Counted from the first letter of the stretch, positions 8,344 to 17,608 are shown. The stretch: 52,006 bases of DNA from Verrucomicrobium sp. BvORR034 (GCF_000739635.1 NZ_BATQ01000138.1:1-52006), one strand, 5' to 3'. The notes: a model not told the origin generated them from the sequence alone. Program-made: numbers and translations.

Positions 8344-9107
8344 AGACTCCGTATTGATTTGACGAGAAAGGCAGCCGGGCAGCAACGTCCATGATGCTGG
8401 CTTCGTGGCTATGGTCGCTTTCGCCTGCCGGTGATAGGTTCCCCGACATTGTTTGGGGGCCAGCAGGTGTAAGGAGCGCCGAGGGTGGCGAAACGCGGTC
8501 TGGCGCTCTCTCAAAATGGCCTATGCAGGAGAAGCCAGGGGAGCGCACGCATCTGCGTGCTGTTTCCGGCAGCTTGCCGGGAACGTCAGTCAGCGGGTGG
8601 CCTCGCGAGGGGAGGTGCAACCAAACATTCGTGCGACCTGGAGGCGTTGAAGACGTTGGGGAGAAGGCGGATGCGGTCGGCTTTCCCACCTGATCATGCT
8701 CCGCGGAGGTACCCAGGGTTGACTCGTCCAACCACTGGGCTGTGCTACAAATCCCTTTTAAGGGATTGACTGCGGACTGAGCCGGAGCCTAGGCGGCCAC
8801 CCCAAAACGTGCGCGGTTGGGGGGCACCAAGGAACCAGCGCAGTGCGGAATGCTCAGTTGAAGCACTTCCTCGAAGAGGATGGGCGACAAGCCCAACGTT
8901 GGAGAGCTTCCAGCGAACCTACGTTGGGTATACAGCATTCAAAGTCTACTCCGAAGGAGTTGTGGCGGTCTGACAGCCTTTCATATCCAAGGTTCCTTGG
9001 CAGGCACTTGATGTCCCATAGACGACGTCTCGCCTGTAGAATGCAACCGCGTGCCCAGGGGTGAGGTCGTCTTGACGTTTGTGTTTAGGCGACATCACCG
9101 GACCTCT
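8344..9107. other. Intergenic region without a convincing gene
   Basis: About 760 bp separate two convergent genes. Open frames exist (for example 8391-8769 on the plus strand) but have arginine/cysteine-rich composition, no recognisable motif and no start-site support. Short palindromic pieces occur, such as ATCCCTTTTAAGGGAT near 8751 and CCAACGTTGG near 8897. The segment resembles the repeat-derived filler seen at 10.4-10.9 kb and 31.8-32.2 kb. Confidence 0.6.
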
Positions 9108-10379
9108 TTACGAATCCGCATCCCCATCGATTTCAATTTCCCGGCGGGGAACTTTGTCGAAGTGGTCAGGATGATCGAGAACGAACTTGAGCAAAAGCCG
9201 GTTCGTGTCCTCGAACTCCTCAAACTTGCTTTCCATCTCCTCACGGGCCTGGATCCATGCCTCGCCACGATTTTCGACATACTGGCTGCGGGCGAGATGA
9301 TCTCTTGGCGGCCCATCTGGGCCAAAGAGCTCACAAAAAGCCTCCAAACGACGGGCATTGTAGGTGGAACCGACCTCTCGCAGCGCACTGACAATCTCGG
9401 GAAGATGATTGCCCACTTCTTCATCCTCAAAGGTGCCGAGACCTCCGCAGTAGATGGCGTAGTTGTAGCGATCCACGAGCCAGGCAGCGCGTTCGTATTT
9501 GTTGAGCGAAGCCCCTTCATCTTTGGCAGCCTTGTCTGAGAGCTGAAATCTGGGATGCGGCAGTTCCCGCATCTGCAATAGAACTTCTGAGGCATTGGCA
9601 CTTACCTCCCCCGGGGAGAGAACAATCTTGTACAAGCCAGCGTCTGCCGCCGCCTCATCATGGAAAGAAAGGGCCTTGAGAACTTCAATCGCCACCCGTC
9701 CCTCACTATAGGACAGGTCAGCCTTGTCCCAGCGAGGCAGCCATGAATCAATCATACTCCGAGGGATGATCACTCCGGTGGCACTGAACGCATTGAGGAT
9801 ATCGTCAAAATAGTCGTAGTCCGGATTCAAGTACTCGGGTGCCTTCAGGACGCGCTCACCCCAGGCCGGATCGAGTTTGAGCAGAAGAGCGGGAACGTCG
9901 TCCGCATAGACGGAGGACCAGTCGTCGTGGCCATCCAAAGCTGGGAGCAGAATCTGGAACACCTGCACCTTGAAGTGATCGGTCGCGCGCCCGGATCGAA
10001 CGGCTTCTAGAGTACCGGGTATCAGAGCCCGTTGCCCGAGGTGAGGCACAGCCTGCAGCCACCTGCGAATAGCAGGCAGTGCATCATCCTGGCCAGTGGC
10101 GACGATTGCTTTCCTGATCTTGTCCCCAGAAAGAAAGACGTCTCCGTATTTTCGCTCCAGGGTTAGCAACGCAGACAACTGCTGTTCCGGAGGAAGGGCC
10201 AGGCAGGTCTTCAGGCTTTGATCCGCCTTCGCTACGCGGAGTTGCAGCCTGGTATTGGAACTAAACCACTCTCGCAATCTCACCGTTCTCCCGTGAAGGG
10301 TCCCGATGGGAAGCCACTGCCACGCCGCGTAGCCAGCAGAGATCAGCACGATGGGGATGAGGAGATAGATGAACTTCAT
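9108..10379 (-). CDS. Membrane-anchored protein with possible DUF4375/DMP19-like C-terminus
   Basis: A 423-residue protein of unknown function. The chosen ATG (10379) places a signal-anchor immediately at the N-terminus (MKFIYLLIPIVLISAGYAAW); ATG 10418 and a TTG at 10445 would add a polar leader. The middle 230 residues are helical and charged without known motif. Roughly the last 120 residues, including VDRYNYAIYCGGLGTFEDEE and a long helical tail, resemble the DMP19/DUF4375 fold, in which a conserved Y/N-x-GG segment precedes an acidic helix. That assignment rests on a weak visual match. It is monocistronic and convergent with the flavoprotein region. Confidence 0.65.
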   Translation of the reverse strand: MKFIYLLIPIVLISAGYAAWQWLPIGTLHGRTVRLREWFSSNTRLQLRVAKADQSLKTCLALPPEQQLSALLTLERKYGDVFLSGDKIRKAIVATGQDDALPAIRRWLQAVPHLGQRALIPGTLEAVRSGRATDHFKVQVFQILLPALDGHDDWSSVYADDVPALLLKLDPAWGERVLKAPEYLNPDYDYFDDILNAFSATGVIIPRSMIDSWLPRWDKADLSYSEGRVAIEVLKALSFHDEAAADAGLYKIVLSPGEVSANASEVLLQMRELPHPRFQLSDKAAKDEGASLNKYERAAWLVDRYNYAIYCGGLGTFEDEEVGNHLPEIVSALREVGSTYNARRLEAFCELFGPDGPPRDHLARSQYVENRGEAWIQAREEMESKFEEFEDTNRLLLKFVLDHPDHFDKVPRREIEIDGDADS

Positions 10380-10763
10380 GAAGGCACGGCTTGGTGGCGG
10401 GACACGGTGACCAATCATCGGTATTTTTCCATGGAAGGTCAACATTTCAGCCAGGGAGTTGCTGAATCTCCAAGGAACTGGAGGCTGTCCTCACAGCAAA
10501 GGGCAAGCGACGTTGCGGCTCATTCCCAGAGGGCTGCCCATCGGGGATCCATATACTTGGACAGATGGCCCGTCCTCAGGCACGCCAGTGTCTTGGAGTG
10601 CTGGCGGCTTGGCGCCGCTTTCGCCAGCCGGTGAAAATTTCCTCAGTCTTGTTGAGTGGCGTCAGCGAACGTGCGTGGCAGGCGGGCTGCCTTTCCTATG
10701 GGAGACTTGGGCAGTCAGACGCCAGAGGGAGGAGGGTCGCGCAATATCCTTCGCTCCCGCCGT

Positions 10764-10787
10764 CGGTTGGGGACAACCGGACTGCTC
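10764..10787 (-). repeat. REP-like palindrome (degenerate copy)
   Basis: CGGTTGGGGACAACCGG followed by ACTGCTC. Read on the minus strand this is a GCAG head followed by the CCGGTTG...CAACCGG hairpin, a degenerate relative of the REPs flanking the transposase at 25.1 kb. Confidence 0.6.
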
Positions 10788-10843
10788 CCGCAGCGACATC
10801 AAGGAACGCTCATGGCAGGCGAAGCGCCCGCCCTACAGGTCCA

Positions 10844-10865
10844 CCGGCTGGGACAGCCGGACTAC
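10844..10865 (-). repeat. REP palindrome with GTAG head
   Basis: On the minus strand: GTAG, then CCGGCTG...CAGCCGG around a short loop, the same element as at 24976, 25088 and 25918. It lies about 75 bp before the stop-codon end of pyrC. Confidence 0.75.
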
Positions 10866-10939
10866 GCCAGATCGAAGCACGGATGCCTCAAGTCTGATGT
10901 CTTGTGTCTTCCAGTCTGGTGTCTCCGGCGAAGCCGGTC

Positions 10940-12214
10940 CTACCGATTCAGCAGAACCTCGTCCTTCAACACCACCACATCCACACTGCCCTTCAGGGTC
11001 TGGTTCAAGAACGGCGTGTTGCTGCTCTTGGACTTCATGAACTCCTTGGTGAAGGTGGTGCTGCCGTTGGGGTCGAACACGATGAACTCTGCAACGCCGC
11101 CTTCCACGACGGGGACGGGAGGAAGCTTGATGATGCGGCGGGGTTCGGCGGAATAACGTTTCACGATCACATCCCAGCCAAAGACGCCCTTGCTCATGAA
11201 GCGGTCATAAAGACAGGGCAGCGCGGTTTCCAGCCCGGTGATGCCGAAGGGCGCGCTCTGGAAGTCGTTCTTCTTCTCGAACTCCGTGTGCGGAGCGTGG
11301 TCCGTGGCGATGACGTCGAAGACACCGTCAATGAGTCCCTGCAGAAGAAGCGCATTGTCCTCCGGCGTGCGGAGGGGCGGGTTCATCTTGTACGAGGTGT
11401 CATAGTCCCGGATGTCCTCGTGGTTGAAGATGAGGTGGTGCGGGGCGATTTCGCAGGTGACCTTCACGCCTTCTTCCTTGAACCGGCGGATGGTGTTCAT
11501 GCCACGCGCGGTGGTGACGTGCTGAATGTGCACGTGCGCCCCGGTGTACTGGGCGATGCGGATGTCGCGGTCCAGGCAGATCTCCTCACTGATGGCGGGA
11601 ATGCCTTCCAGACCGAGGCTGTAGGAGACTTTGCCCTCGTGCATGGAACCCTTGCCGCTGAGCTCCATGGTCTCGCAGTGGCTGGCCAGGATGAGGTCAA
11701 AATTCTTTGCGTACTCCATGGCGCGGCGCAGCACCACGGGATTACTGACCGGGTAGCCATCGTCGGTAATCATCACGACCCCGGCGGCCTTCATGGCCCC
11801 GATGGCGGCGAGCTCCTTGCCCTCACGTCCCTTGGTGATGGCCCCAGTGGTGTAGAGGGGAATGCGACACTTGCGCGCCGACTCCAGCACGGTCTTCACC
11901 ACGCCAGCCGTATCAATGGCCGGTGCCGTGTTGGGCATCATGACAAAGCCCACCACACCGCCGTTGATGGCGGCCTCACTGCAGGTGAAGATGTTCTCCT
12001 TCTGCTCCTGCCCGGGCTCGCGGGCATGCACATGCACGTCAAAGAGGGCGGGCAGGATGACCTTGCCAGTGCAGTCCACCACCTCGGTCCCCTCCCCGGC
12101 AGTGATGCCAGGGGCAACTTGCACGATCTTGCCGTCCTCCACGAGGACATCGGCACGGGTGAGCTTGGGGGAATCTTCGGTGGCGATCTCGCCGCCTTTA
12201 AACAGACGCTTCAT
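10940..12214 (-). CDS. pyrC: Dihydroorotase
   Basis: A 424-residue class I dihydroorotase, catalysing reversible cyclisation of N-carbamoyl-aspartate to dihydroorotate, the third step of UMP synthesis. The amidohydrolase metal site is complete: HxH in DVHVHAREPGQE (His61 and His63), SHCETMEL, and the late aspartate in ATDHAPH. The MMPNTAPAID block after the metal motif is also typical. It is the last gene of the pyrR-pyrB-pyrC set, about 38 bp after pyrB and presumably co-transcribed. Length and start (MKRLFKGGE) agree with the family. Confidence 0.96.
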   Translation of the reverse strand: MKRLFKGGEIATEDSPKLTRADVLVEDGKIVQVAPGITAGEGTEVVDCTGKVILPALFDVHVHAREPGQEQKENIFTCSEAAINGGVVGFVMMPNTAPAIDTAGVVKTVLESARKCRIPLYTTGAITKGREGKELAAIGAMKAAGVVMITDDGYPVSNPVVLRRAMEYAKNFDLILASHCETMELSGKGSMHEGKVSYSLGLEGIPAISEEICLDRDIRIAQYTGAHVHIQHVTTARGMNTIRRFKEEGVKVTCEIAPHHLIFNHEDIRDYDTSYKMNPPLRTPEDNALLLQGLIDGVFDVIATDHAPHTEFEKKNDFQSAPFGITGLETALPCLYDRFMSKGVFGWDVIVKRYSAEPRRIIKLPPVPVVEGGVAEFIVFDPNGSTTFTKEFMKSKSSNTPFLNQTLKGSVDVVVLKDEVLLNR

Positions 12215-12252
12215 GTGGGAGGAACGGATAGAGGAAACAGGAACAGGATGGA

Positions 12253-13194
12253 TCAGGGCTTGTCTTCGACCGTGCTGCCGGGCTTCAGCCAGTACAGCAC
12301 GCTCATGCGCACGGCGATGCCGTTCTCAACCTGCTGGTCGATGAGGCTGCGCTCGTACTCCATGACGGAGTCAGTGAGCTCCACACCACGATTCACGGGA
12401 CCGGGGTGCATGACCCAGATGCCGTTGTCACGGGCCCACTTGAGGCGCTCATCGGTGAGACCGAAGAGACGGTGGTACTCCCCGATGCTGGGGAAGAAAG
12501 GCACATTCTGCCGCTCCGTCTGCACGCGCAGGAGGTAAATGACATCGGGCTTCCAGGCGTAGAGTTCTTTCCAATCCTGGAAGACGGCGATCTCCTGCGG
12601 CAGTTCCCGCGGGATCAGGGAGCCAGGGGCGAGCATGGCGGTCTGCATGCCCATGCGGCGACAGAGCAGGTTCGTGGAGCGGGCCACACGGGAGTGCTGG
12701 ATGTCGCCGATGAAGGCGACACGAGCGCCCCGGACATCGCCGCCAAAGACCTCACGCAGGGTGAACACATCTAGCAGGCCTTGGGTAGGGTGCGCATGGA
12801 AACCATCGCCCGCGTTGATGACGGACGCATTCGTGTGCTTCGCGATCAGATTCGGAATACCCGACATGCTATGACGCACCACCACATAGTCCGTGCGCAT
12901 GGCCTCCAGGGTGGCCACGGTGTCCAGCACGCTCTCCCCCTTCACCACAGAGGAAGTGCTCACGGAGAAGTTCGTGACGTCGGCCGAGAGGCGGCTGGCG
13001 GCGATCTCAAACGAGGAACGCGTGCGGGTGGAGGGCTCGTAAAAGAGCGTGAGCACGGTGCGCCCCTTCAGGGTGGGCACTTTCTTCACCGACCTCTTGA
13101 AGAGGTTCTTGAAAGGGACCGCGTTGGAGAGGATGAACTCGAGCTCCTCATCCGTCAGGCTCTGGATGTCCAGCAGGTCTTTACGGGGGGTCAT
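12253..13194 (-). CDS. pyrB: Aspartate carbamoyltransferase, catalytic subunit
   Basis: A 313-residue ATCase catalytic chain, joining carbamoyl phosphate and aspartate in the committed step of pyrimidine synthesis. The carbamoyl-phosphate signature is at 54-63 (PSTRTRSSFE, within FYEPSTRTRSSFEIAASRL). GDIQHSRVARS and HPGPVNRGVE are the aspartate-side motifs. Its start codon overlaps the pyrR stop by four bases (ATGA), giving translational coupling. No regulatory pyrI gene is present, so the enzyme is probably of the unregulated trimer or dihydroorotase-associated kind, as in Bacillus and Aquifex; the adjacent pyrC fits this. Confidence 0.97.
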   Translation of the reverse strand: MTPRKDLLDIQSLTDEELEFILSNAVPFKNLFKRSVKKVPTLKGRTVLTLFYEPSTRTRSSFEIAASRLSADVTNFSVSTSSVVKGESVLDTVATLEAMRTDYVVVRHSMSGIPNLIAKHTNASVINAGDGFHAHPTQGLLDVFTLREVFGGDVRGARVAFIGDIQHSRVARSTNLLCRRMGMQTAMLAPGSLIPRELPQEIAVFQDWKELYAWKPDVIYLLRVQTERQNVPFFPSIGEYHRLFGLTDERLKWARDNGIWVMHPGPVNRGVELTDSVMEYERSLIDQQVENGIAVRMSVLYWLKPGSTVEDKP

Positions 13195-13733
13195 CGGCGG
13201 GCTCCTCCTTGTTGCACATACACGGCGTCCTCGCCGTCCACTTCCACAAATCTCACGGCAATGCGTTCTTCAGGTTTGATGGTCACACGTTCTCCTACGT
13301 AGTCGGCAGCGATGGGCAGCTCCCTGCCCTCGCGGTCCACCAGCACGGCCAGCTCCACCTTGCGGGGGCGGCCGTACTCGAGCAGCTCATCCAGCGCGGC
13401 ACGGGCCGTGCGCCCGGTGTGCAGCACCTCATCGCAGAGGATGACGTGGCGCCCGTCGAGATCGAAGGCGAGCTCCGAGCCAATGAGCTTCGGGATGAGC
13501 TCCAGGGCTTTCAGGTCATCCCGGTATAAGGAAATATCCACCCGGCCGATGTTCAGGTCGGGGAAATGGGGCTTCAGCAGCGTGTAGAGCCGCTCAGCCA
13601 GGGGCACTCCACGGCGGTAAATGCCCACGAGGGCGAGGTCCTTGCCCGGGGAACGCTCTTGAATGGCCTGGGCAATGCGCTCAATGCGCTGCGTGACGTC
13701 TTGTTTGGAGAGGATCGGCGCGAGGTCCGGCAT
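13191..13733 (-). CDS. pyrR: PyrR: pyr operon regulator / uracil phosphoribosyltransferase
   Basis: A 180-residue phosphoribosyltransferase-fold protein, first gene of pyrR-pyrB-pyrC. The PRPP-binding loop VILCDEVLHTGRTARAALDE is the PyrR signature, and LALVGIYRRGVPLAERL is the N-terminal hallmark. In Gram-positive bacteria PyrR binds an mRNA anti-antiterminator in the presence of UMP. Here no match to the PyrR-binding loop was found in the upstream 100 bp, so attenuation cannot be claimed and the protein may act mainly as a UPRTase or by another RNA site. The ATG at 13733 is preferred to a start 36 bp upstream. A weak promoter-like pair (TTGCCT, 17 bp, CACACT) lies just before it. Confidence 0.93.
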   Translation of the reverse strand: MPDLAPILSKQDVTQRIERIAQAIQERSPGKDLALVGIYRRGVPLAERLYTLLKPHFPDLNIGRVDISLYRDDLKALELIPKLIGSELAFDLDGRHVILCDEVLHTGRTARAALDELLEYGRPRKVELAVLVDREGRELPIAADYVGERVTIKPEERIAVRFVEVDGEDAVYVQQGGARR

Positions 13734-13834
13734 GGGTGAGGTGGTGCCGCAGTGTGGCAAAGAATTCACCCGCAGGCAAGCGATCCCTCCCCCAATCCGC
13801 GGATGGAATCGGGGGCTCGTGCAGACACCGGGGC

Positions 13835-13874
13835 AAAAAAGACCCCGCTCCCGCCCGGAGGCGAAAGTGGGGTC
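13835..13874 (-). terminator. Terminator between purE and pyrR
   Basis: A 15-bp imperfect stem (GACCCCRCT...CGCC type, with G-T pairs) closes a CGGA/TCCG loop and, read on the minus strand, ends in TTTTTT. It begins 25 bp after the purE stop codon. A-runs on both sides make it potentially bidirectional. It separates the purine genes from the pyr operon. Confidence 0.75.
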
Positions 13875-13899
13875 AAAAATACAGGCTCCAACCTGGGGC

Positions 13900-14307
13900 T
13901 TAGGCGCCCAGCTTGAGAATGCGGTGGGCGAACATGCAGGCGTTCAGACCGGCCTTGCTGTGCAGGCCCACGGTGCCGAGCGGCACCTGTCCTGGCACCT
14001 GGCAGATGGCCAGAAGAGCGTCGATGCCATTGAGCGGGCCGCCAGGAACCGGCACGCCGATCACCGGATACTCCGTGGCCACAGCCACCACGCCAGGAAG
14101 GGCGGCGGAAAGGCCAGCCACAGCGAGGATGACGATCTTCTCGCCGCTCTTGTTCAGCTCCTCAAGGTAGGCCAGCAACTCAGGAAGATTGCGGTGGGCG
14201 GAGAGGACTTTTTCCTCATAGGCAACGGCCTCCTTGTCGAGGTAGTCGCGGCCGGGCTGCATGAACGCCATGTCGTTGGCGCTTCCGTAGATGATGATGG
14301 CTTTCAT
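13900..14307 (-). CDS. purE: PurE-like AIR/N5-CAIR carboxylase or mutase (atypical)
   Basis: A 135-residue PurE-fold protein handling the carboxylation step that yields CAIR in purine synthesis. It retains the N-terminal nucleotide-binding loop in altered form (IIYGSANDMAFM instead of GSxSD), the SAHR motif (36-39), VIGVPVPGGPLNGIDALLAI and a C-terminal AGLNACMFAHRIL helix. The usual GGAAHLPG active-site block is replaced by AGLSAALPG (64-72), so the second histidine of class I enzymes is missing. Class II enzymes have AGRSNALSG at this place. The protein is about 25 residues shorter than typical PurE, and no purK is seen nearby. It may be a class II-like AIR carboxylase using CO2 directly, but that is inference. 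Confidence 0.85.
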   Translation of the reverse strand: MKAIIIYGSANDMAFMQPGRDYLDKEAVAYEEKVLSAHRNLPELLAYLEELNKSGEKIVILAVAGLSAALPGVVAVATEYPVIGVPVPGGPLNGIDALLAICQVPGQVPLGTVGLHSKAGLNACMFAHRILKLGA

Positions 14308-14387
14308 GGGTGGGGAGTAGGTGGTGGTGTCTTGGGTTGTGGCTGAGGGGAAAACGAAAAGATTCGCGCAGGAGCGGTCGGTTGGTT

Positions 14388-15635
14388 TTACTCAAAGTGC
14401 ATCTGGCCGATGTCGGATCGGCGCTGCTGGCCGTCAAAGGTGATGCCGCTGGCACTCTGGTAGGCCCTCTCCCGGGCCTCCTGACGGGTGTCGCCTTGGG
14501 CTACCACGGCCAGCACGCGACCACCATGGGTCTCGAAGCCAGCATCGCCGCGGCGGGTGCCGCAATGAAATACCCGGGAACCATTGACGCTCTCCAGGCC
14601 GCTGATGACATCACCGTTGCGGGAGGAGGCAGGGTACCCGGCGCTGGCCAGGATGACGCAGATGCTCCAGCCTTCATTGAAGCTCACCAGTTCCGGCTTG
14701 AGTTCGCCTTTCGCGGCGCTGAAGAGGTATCCGGCAAAGTCGCCCCGCACCATGGGCAGCACGGCCTCAGCCTCGGGATCGCCGAAGCGGCAGTTGTACT
14801 CCAGCATCTGCGGCCCGTTGGGGGTGAGCATGATGCCAAAGTAGAGGAAACCACGGTAGTTCAGACCGTCCTTCAGCAGGCCGGCCACGGTGGGCTTCAC
14901 CATCTTTTCCTCGATCTCGGCGAGGAGTTCTGCGGAAATAATCTGGCGGGAGGCCACGGCCCCCATGCCTCCGGTATTGGGACCGGCATCGCCATCGCCG
15001 ATGCGCTTGTAGTCGCGCGCCGGCATGAGGATGTGGTATTGATCGCCGCAAACGGAGACGAAGATGGAGATCTCCGGACCGGTCAGGCACTCCTCCACAA
15101 TGAGGTCACCCTCGCCGAAGGAACGCTTCGTGAAAACCTCGTCGAGGAACTCCGTGGCGGCGGCTTCATCAGGGCACACGGCGACGCCTTTGCCCGCAGC
15201 AAGACCGTCGAACTTAAGCACCACAGGGTACTTCGTGATGGCGCGCTGGGCCTCGTGCTTGGTGTGCACCACGCTGAAGGCGGCGGTGGGGATGTTGTGG
15301 CGCTGAAGAAAGTTCTTTGCGAAAGCCTTGCTGGCCTCCAGCTGGGCGGCCTCCTTGATGGGCCCCCAGCAGGGAATGCCGACTTCTGCGCAAAGATTGG
15401 CCAAACCGCGGTCTTTTACCAGGTAGGCTTCCTCACCGGCGACGCAGAGATCCACCTGCTCCCGCTGCATGAAGGCGATGAGATCCAGCAGATCTTTGGC
15501 ATCCACACGAGTGGCGAGGTCCGCAATGGCGTCACTGCCTGGGTAGGCGTACAGGGTTGCGTCCGGGGCGCTTTCGCGGAGCGCGGTGATGATGGCGTGC
15601 TCGCGTCCTCCTTTTCCAGTGACGAGTATCTTCAT
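14388..15635 (-). CDS. purD: Phosphoribosylamine-glycine ligase (GARS)
   Basis: A 415-residue ATP-grasp enzyme forming GAR from phosphoribosylamine, glycine and ATP. It opens with the family hallmark ILVTGKGGREHAI and contains the ATP-grasp block VVLKFDGLAAGKGVAVC and the late RFGDPEAEAVLP. Length matches PurD exactly. Its ATG overlaps the purF stop codon by four bases (ATGA), so it is translationally coupled to the enzyme that supplies its unstable substrate. purE follows 80 bp downstream. Confidence 0.97.
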   Translation of the reverse strand: MKILVTGKGGREHAIITALRESAPDATLYAYPGSDAIADLATRVDAKDLLDLIAFMQREQVDLCVAGEEAYLVKDRGLANLCAEVGIPCWGPIKEAAQLEASKAFAKNFLQRHNIPTAAFSVVHTKHEAQRAITKYPVVLKFDGLAAGKGVAVCPDEAAATEFLDEVFTKRSFGEGDLIVEECLTGPEISIFVSVCGDQYHILMPARDYKRIGDGDAGPNTGGMGAVASRQIISAELLAEIEEKMVKPTVAGLLKDGLNYRGFLYFGIMLTPNGPQMLEYNCRFGDPEAEAVLPMVRGDFAGYLFSAAKGELKPELVSFNEGWSICVILASAGYPASSRNGDVISGLESVNGSRVFHCGTRRGDAGFETHGGRVLAVVAQGDTRQEARERAYQSASGITFDGQQRRSDIGQMHFE

Positions 15636-17608
15636 GGCTCAAACAACATGTCGTAGGCACGGCCCGTCTTCCCGCGGTAGTAGCGGATGAAGGCCTCATT
15701 GGCGACCACATGACCGCCAGGGGTGGGATAGTCGCCGCTGAAGTACCAGTCGCCGCAATGCGGCTCCAGGGCGCGACGCATGTCAGGGATGGTCTGGTAG
15801 ATCACGTCCACCTCGCCCTTCCAAGTGGTGGTCTGGGGACGCACCAACTCGGCGACCTTGGCGGAGATTTCCTCCGCCGCGAAGGGCGCGTAAATGTCTT
15901 GCACCACGTTGCGCTGCTGCACAGCGGGTTTCTTGAGTTCGGCCAGGCAGTTCTCGTAGGTCTGGTCGATGAGGTCCCGGCGGTTGCGATCCTTGAGCAG
16001 GGCAATAGCGGCCTGGAACGCGATGAACTTGCCCAGTTCGCTCATGTCAATGCCGTAGCAGTCCGGGTAGCGGATCTGCGGAGCAGTGGAAACGACGATG
16101 ATGCGTTTGGGATTTGTCCGGGCCAGGATACGCAGGATGCTCTGCTTGAGCGTGGTTCCGCGCACGATGGAATCATCCAACACGACAAGGTTGTCCGTGG
16201 GCTTTACAACCTCGTAAGTGATGTCGTACACGCTGGAGACGAGTGCATCACGCCCCTCTTCCTGGGAGATGAAGGTGCGGCTCTTGATGTCCTTGTGCGC
16301 GATCTTCTCACTCCGCGGCCAGTTGCGCAGGATGAGGTCGTCCACCTTGGACTCGTCCAGTTTCCCGGAGGCGAGCATGTCCATCAGGGCCTTCTTCACC
16401 TCGAACCGGCGGGACTTGCGCAGACCGTCCATGAAGCCGTAAAAAGCGGTCTCAGCCGTGTTCGGCACAAAGCTGACCACGGTGTTTTCCAGGTCATTGC
16501 CGACTGCGTCCAGCAACTGCGGGACGAGGGCTTCCCCCAGCGCCTTCCGCTGGGTGTAGATGGTGGCACCGTTGCCACGGGAGAAATAGATGCGCTCAAA
16601 GGCACATGGCGTCGGCGGGCGGACCTGGGTGAAAGGTTCCACGCTGAATCGACCGTCGCTCTTTACCACGGCCACGTGAGCCGCTGGCATGATCTGGGTG
16701 TCCTCTTCCCGCACCTCAAACACAGTGCGCAGCGCGGCGCGCTCACTGGCGAAGGCGATGAACTCATCCGTCTGCAGGTAGAAGCAAGGGCGGATGGCAT
16801 TCGGATCACGCATCACGAACATGTCGCCGTTGCCGATGACCCCGGCGATGGCGTAGCCACCGTCCCAGATGGCGGCGGAATCGCGGATAATCTGGGTGAC
16901 ATCCATGCGCTTGCTGATCTCGGATGGAATGGCCAGGCCATCCATGCCGTCGTCGCGCAGCTCATGGTAGAGGCGGTTGTGGGCCTCATCCAGATGGAAG
17001 CCAATCTCCTCCAGCACGGTCTGGGTATCAGTGTCCACCACCGGGTGCTGCCCACGGCGACGCATCACGTCGTTCAGCTCGCGGGTGTTGGTCATGTTGA
17101 AGTTCCCCATGACCATGAGGCTGCGCGTGGGCCAGTTGCTCCGGCGCAGGTAGGGGTGGCACGAGGCCTTGCCGAAGCCGCCGCTGGTGCCGTAACGCAG
17201 GTGGCCCATGAGGACCTCCCCGCCGAACTCGAACTGCTCTTTGATCGCGTCAGGGTCGTGCTCGAACTTCACGTACTCCTTGTTCCGCTCCAGAGCGATC
17301 TGCTTGCGATCCTTGTTGGCCTTGCGGGCGACGTCTTTGAAGTCATCCATGACCTCCCCAAAAACCTCCTCGAGCGAGTCATTCTTGCTGGAGCGTACGC
17401 GGAACATGTATGGGAGCCCGGGAGGCATGTTCAGCTTGCAACAACCCACGCCCATGCCGTCCTGGCCGCGGTTGCGCTGCTTGATCATCAACGCGTGGAG
17501 GCGGTCCAGCCCCCAGAGCGCGTTGCCATATTTATGTTCGTAGTAGCCCAGAGGCTTCAGCAGCCTTACCGCGGCGATGCCGCACTCATGCCTAATGGGG
17601 TCGCTCAT
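15632..17608 (-). CDS. purF: Amidophosphoribosyltransferase, long Bacteroidetes-like form
   Basis: A 658-residue PurF, first enzyme of purine synthesis: PRPP plus glutamine gives phosphoribosylamine. The start MSDPIRHECGIAAV was chosen at 17608; the open frame continues upstream but with no family-like sequence. Cys9 in HECGIA is the glutaminase nucleophile, and a short propeptide would be removed to expose it. QRNRGQDGMGVG and LRYGTSG are class II amidotransferase motifs. The PRTase domain has the PRPP loop VVLDDSIVRGTTLKQS. Classical PurF proteins are about 470-510 residues; this one is of the longer kind common in Bacteroidetes, with extra sequence in the glutaminase half and after the PRTase loop. 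The CxxC ligands of an iron-sulfur cluster are not evident. Confidence 0.92.
   Translation of the reverse strand: MSDPIRHECGIAAVRLLKPLGYYEHKYGNALWGLDRLHALMIKQRNRGQDGMGVGCCKLNMPPGLPYMFRVRSSKNDSLEEVFGEVMDDFKDVARKANKDRKQIALERNKEYVKFEHDPDAIKEQFEFGGEVLMGHLRYGTSGGFGKASCHPYLRRSNWPTRSLMVMGNFNMTNTRELNDVMRRRGQHPVVDTDTQTVLEEIGFHLDEAHNRLYHELRDDGMDGLAIPSEISKRMDVTQIIRDSAAIWDGGYAIAGVIGNGDMFVMRDPNAIRPCFYLQTDEFIAFASERAALRTVFEVREEDTQIMPAAHVAVVKSDGRFSVEPFTQVRPPTPCAFERIYFSRGNGATIYTQRKALGEALVPQLLDAVGNDLENTVVSFVPNTAETAFYGFMDGLRKSRRFEVKKALMDMLASGKLDESKVDDLILRNWPRSEKIAHKDIKSRTFISQEEGRDALVSSVYDITYEVVKPTDNLVVLDDSIVRGTTLKQSILRILARTNPKRIIVVSTAPQIRYPDCYGIDMSELGKFIAFQAAIALLKDRNRRDLIDQTYENCLAELKKPAVQQRNVVQDIYAPFAAEEISAKVAELVRPQTTTWKGEVDVIYQTIPDMRRALEPHCGDWYFSGDYPTPGGHVVANEAFIRYYRGKTGRAYDMLFEP

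Larger units (their letters stand above)
10380..10939. other. Intergenic repeat-rich region with REP copies
   Basis: No gene was found in these 560 bp. They hold two REP palindromes (separate entries), fragments of the type GTGTCTTGGAGTGCTGGCGG followed by GCGCCGCTTTCGCC near 10590, and GTCTTGTGTCTTCCAGTCTGG (written as separate pieces GTCTTGTGTCTTCC and AGTCTGG) near 10900. Comparable GAAGACAGAAGAC-type fragments occur at 31.8 and 51.4 kb, so this is accumulated repeat material between pyrC and the next gene. Confidence 0.6.

Noticed and set aside
8391-8769. Possible genes in the 8.3-9.1 kb gap
   Set aside because: Amino-acid composition is arginine/cysteine-rich and not protein-like, with no motif or start-site support and repeat-like DNA around.
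13734-13840. PyrR attenuator in the pyrR leader
   Set aside because: No PyrR-binding loop sequence was found; the only terminator hairpin (13835-13874) lies next to the purE stop codon and is better explained as the purE terminator.
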